From Gammaproteobacteria bacterium (GTDB taxonomy: Bacteria > Pseudomonadota > Gammaproteobacteria > Pseudomonadales > Cellvibrionaceae): a DNA stretch of 17,561 bases. The notes under the pieces are model-generated. The model saw nothing but the letters and a program-made list of their open reading frames with translations. It had not been told where the DNA came from and made no database searches. The translations under genes and the position numbers were made by a program. The stretch lies in assembly GCA_021151625.1 (NCBI GenBank), contig JAGKWY010000132.1:1-17561 (forward strand), read 5' to 3'. Below are positions 15,932-17,561 of the stretch, piece after piece. The first letter of the stretch is position 1. Each line of letters begins with the position of its first letter.

Positions 15932-16237
15932 TCGCGCAACGAATTAACCAGCCCACACCGACGCTCAAAAAACAACCTACCAGTATAGTTTTTACCTAAT
16001 ATTGCATCCTATCTATACAGTTTAAGAAGGATAAACATCCTTTTGTTAAATCCATTGGCAGGATAAGCAACACATATTTTTTAATATGACTGTAGATATT
16101 GTAGTTTTAGCCTCACAAACGGTAAAAAAGCAGACTAATTATCTTTATTTATTGCCGATATTAAAAAAAGCATCCCACTTTTCGATTTAATTTCGGTAGA
16201 ATGGCCCTCGATTTGATATTTTTCAGGAAATTGCATC
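15932..16237. other. Intergenic region between the patatin gene and the DAHP synthase gene
   Basis: This 306-base, AT-rich stretch should hold divergent promoters. On the minus strand a TATACT is a possible -10 for the patatin gene but lacks a clear -35. An imperfect dyad CAGTATAG (15981-15988) / CTATACAG (16013-16020) and a small hairpin AAGGAT-AAAC-ATCCTT (16027-16042) are visible. The plus-strand -10 for the synthase gene is listed separately. A 34-codon frame at 16086-16190 has no ribosome site and was not called. Confidence 0.5.
16197..16202 (+). promoter_or_regulatory. Candidate -10 element of the DAHP synthase gene
   Basis: TAGAAT (5 of 6 consensus) lies 35 bases before the ATG and predicts a start near 16209 with a leader of about 29 bases, enough for the AGGAA ribosome site. 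The -35 region is poor (CCCACT at 17-base spacing), which would suit an activated or weak promoter. Confidence 0.4.
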
Positions 16238-17314
16238 ATGACCAGTACCCAAGTCGATGACCTCAACGTGGTCTCGCAAGAGCTGCTGATCTCTCCAGCA
16301 GAGCTTAAGAAAAAGATTCCTTTAACCGAAAAGGCACGCGAAGTCGTTACCCAGGGCCGCGAAGTAGTGCGCAACATTCTGGATCGCGAGGATCACCGCA
16401 TTTTTGTGGTGATTGGTCCCTGCTCTATCCACGATGTGGCCGCGGCAAAAGACTACGCCCAACGTTTAAAAAAGCTGGCAGAAGAAGTTAGCGACACCAT
16501 TTACGTCGTTATGCGAGTTTACTTCGAAAAGCCACGTACCACTGTGGGCTGGAAGGGCCTGATCAACGATCCATACCTGGATGACTCCTTCAAAATCGAG
16601 GAAGGTCTGCATATTGGCCGCCAGTTATTGCTTGATATTGCCGAGATAGGCCTGCCAGCGGCGACTGAAGCACTGGACCCAATATCACCGCAATACTTGC
16701 ACGACCTGATTAGCTGGTCAGCAATCGGAGCGCGCACCACCGAATCGCAAACTCATCGCGAAATGGCAAGTGGCCTGTCTTCGGCTGTTGGTTTCAAGAA
16801 TGGTACTGATGGCGGCTTGACTGTTGCCATTAACGCGCTGCAATCAGTGTCCAAGCCCCATCGTTTTCTGGGAATAAATACCGAAGGCCAGGTTTCTATT
16901 ATTCATACCCGCGGTAATGGCTATGGCCACGTTGTATTGCGTGGCGGCAATGGCAAGCCTAACTATGATTCAGTGAGCGTTGCCGTTTGTGAGCAGGAGT
17001 TGGCCAAAGCGAAAGTAGTTCCCAACATTATGGTGGACTGCAGTCACGCCAACTCCAACAAAAACCATGAGCTGCAAACACTGGTAATGGAAAATGTTGC
17101 CAACCAGATCATTGAAGGCAACAAATCCATTATTGGTCTGATGGTAGAAAGCAATATTGGCGCAGGTAACCAAAGCATCCCGGCAAACCTGTGCGACCTG
17201 AAGTACGGCGTATCAGTTACTGATGCCTGTATCGACTGGGAAACTACCGAAAAAACCTTGCGCAATATGCGCAATACCATCAAGGAAGCTCTGGTTGCAC
17301 GCGCCCAATCCTAG
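16238..17314 (+). CDS. aroF: 3-deoxy-7-phosphoheptulonate (DAHP) synthase, class I, AroF-like
   Basis: This enzyme condenses phosphoenolpyruvate and erythrose 4-phosphate, the first step of the shikimate pathway to aromatic amino acids. The 358-residue product is a class I alpha enzyme: metal ligand Cys62 in VIGPCSIHD, Lys98 and Arg100 in YFEKPRTT, GARTTESQTHREMASG (about 164-179), GFKNGTDG (about 185-192), ligand His270 in VDCSHANSNK, Glu304 in MVESN and Asp329 in SVTDAC. Stretches such as ATEALDPISPQYL and NTEGQVSIIHT resemble the tyrosine-sensitive E. coli AroF more than AroG, so tyrosine feedback is likely but not proven. AGGAA lies about nine bases before the ATG. The gene stands alone with its own terminator; it supplies chorismate for the trpFBA genes at the left of the window. 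Confidence 0.95.
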   Translation: MTSTQVDDLNVVSQELLISPAELKKKIPLTEKAREVVTQGREVVRNILDREDHRIFVVIGPCSIHDVAAAKDYAQRLKKLAEEVSDTIYVVMRVYFEKPRTTVGWKGLINDPYLDDSFKIEEGLHIGRQLLLDIAEIGLPAATEALDPISPQYLHDLISWSAIGARTTESQTHREMASGLSSAVGFKNGTDGGLTVAINALQSVSKPHRFLGINTEGQVSIIHTRGNGYGHVVLRGGNGKPNYDSVSVAVCEQELAKAKVVPNIMVDCSHANSNKNHELQTLVMENVANQIIEGNKSIIGLMVESNIGAGNQSIPANLCDLKYGVSVTDACIDWETTEKTLRNMRNTIKEALVARAQS

Positions 17315-17349
17315 TGCAAACCTAAGCGACAACCCATTGATACAAAAAG

Positions 17350-17373
17350 AAAAGCGGCTAACAAGCCGCTTTT
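17350..17373 (+). terminator. Intrinsic terminator of the DAHP synthase gene
   Basis: A perfect 10-bp stem, AAAAGCGGCT (17350-17359) against AGCCGCTTTT (17364-17373), has an AACA tetraloop and is followed by further T residues. It starts 35 bases after the stop codon. Confidence 0.9.
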
Positions 17374-17407
17374 TTTATTACTTTTTGAGAGGTGCATCGC
17401 GTAAAAG

Positions 17408-17487
17408 CTGTTAAATTGATCGACACTTTTATCTTTTTACCTATGGTTTTTTCCCTGCCCGACTGTTAAATTTTCGCCTGTTAATTT
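17408..17487 (+). repeat. Three short direct repeats CTGTTAAATT upstream of the right-edge gene
   Basis: CTGTTAAATT occurs at 17408-17417 and 17463-17472, and as CTGTTAATTT at 17478-17487. The last two are exactly 15 bases apart. They lie in the leader of the gene that starts at the right edge and could be regulator half-sites, but AT-rich chance repeats are possible. Confidence 0.35.
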
Positions 17488-17553
17488 CTGTAAACTCAGG
17501 AAAGCAGTTGCGGGACGCAATAACAATAAACCATCAGCCCTGCGGAGCACTTC

Positions 17554-17561
17554 ATGTCTCA
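17554..17561 (+). CDS. Start of an unidentified gene cut by the window edge
   Basis: An ATG at 17554 (Met-Ser, then the window ends) is preceded by GGAG at seven to eight bases spacing, a good ribosome site. It lies about 180 bases after the previous terminator. Two codons are too few to name a product. Confidence 0.4.

Noticed and set aside
15981..16020. An imperfect dyad CAGTATAG / CTATACAG upstream of the patatin gene
   Set aside because: One mismatch in eight bases, a wide 24-base spacer and AT-rich context make it too weak to call an operator.
16086..16190. A 34-codon plus-strand frame upstream of the DAHP synthase gene containing two Tyr and one Phe, possibly an attenuation leader peptide
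   Set aside because: It has no ribosome binding site, its Tyr content is low, no terminator/antiterminator pair follows, and the best -10 of the synthase gene lies downstream of it.

Overview
The window is a chromosomal segment of a gammaproteobacterium, most likely Cellvibrio or a close relative. This placement rests on gene order and protein flavour recalled from memory; no search was run. The order leuC-leuD-leuB-asd-fimV-truA-trpF upstream of accD matches the Pseudomonas-type arrangement. Here trpB and trpA also sit between trpF and accD. Base composition is moderate. I saw no tRNA, rRNA, CRISPR array, insertion sequence or phage gene, so this is mainly core metabolism plus a few envelope genes.

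Left part, all on the minus strand and read from right to left. The leucine block leuC-leuD-leuB is followed one base later by asd (aspartate-semialdehyde dehydrogenase), and a strong intrinsic terminator closes it at 7570-7600. Then comes fimV, a large inner-membrane polarity/pilus hub protein, with its own promoter candidate and terminator. Next is truA (tRNA pseudouridine synthase), then a terminator-like hairpin, then trpF-trpB-trpA and the first codons of accD at the window edge. trpB, trpF and leuB start with GTG.

Right part. A LysR-type regulator gene diverges from leuC over a 170-base intergenic region carrying repeated ATTCC/GGAAT half-sites, so it probably controls leuCDB and itself. 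It is followed by a small outer-membrane protein gene. Convergent to that is a large patatin / POTRA / beta-barrel protein of PlpD (type Vd autotransporter) architecture. The two genes share a bidirectional terminator. Further right is a plus-strand class I DAHP synthase (AroF-like), the first step of the pathway that ends at trpFBA. Its terminator follows, then the leader and first codons of another gene at the right edge.

The most unusual observation is that leuB is cut short. It holds the catalytic residues but ends about 75-80 residues early, just before the family's conserved HGSAPDIAG cofactor loop. The reading frame runs straight into the asd ribosome binding site, as a clean deletion or an assembly error would produce. 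Other points of interest are a Glu in place of catalytic Asp60 in TrpA, a hairpin in the possible trpF leader, the operator-like repeats overlapping the LysR start codon, and the PlpD-like autotransporter. I found no convincing wholly new system in this window.
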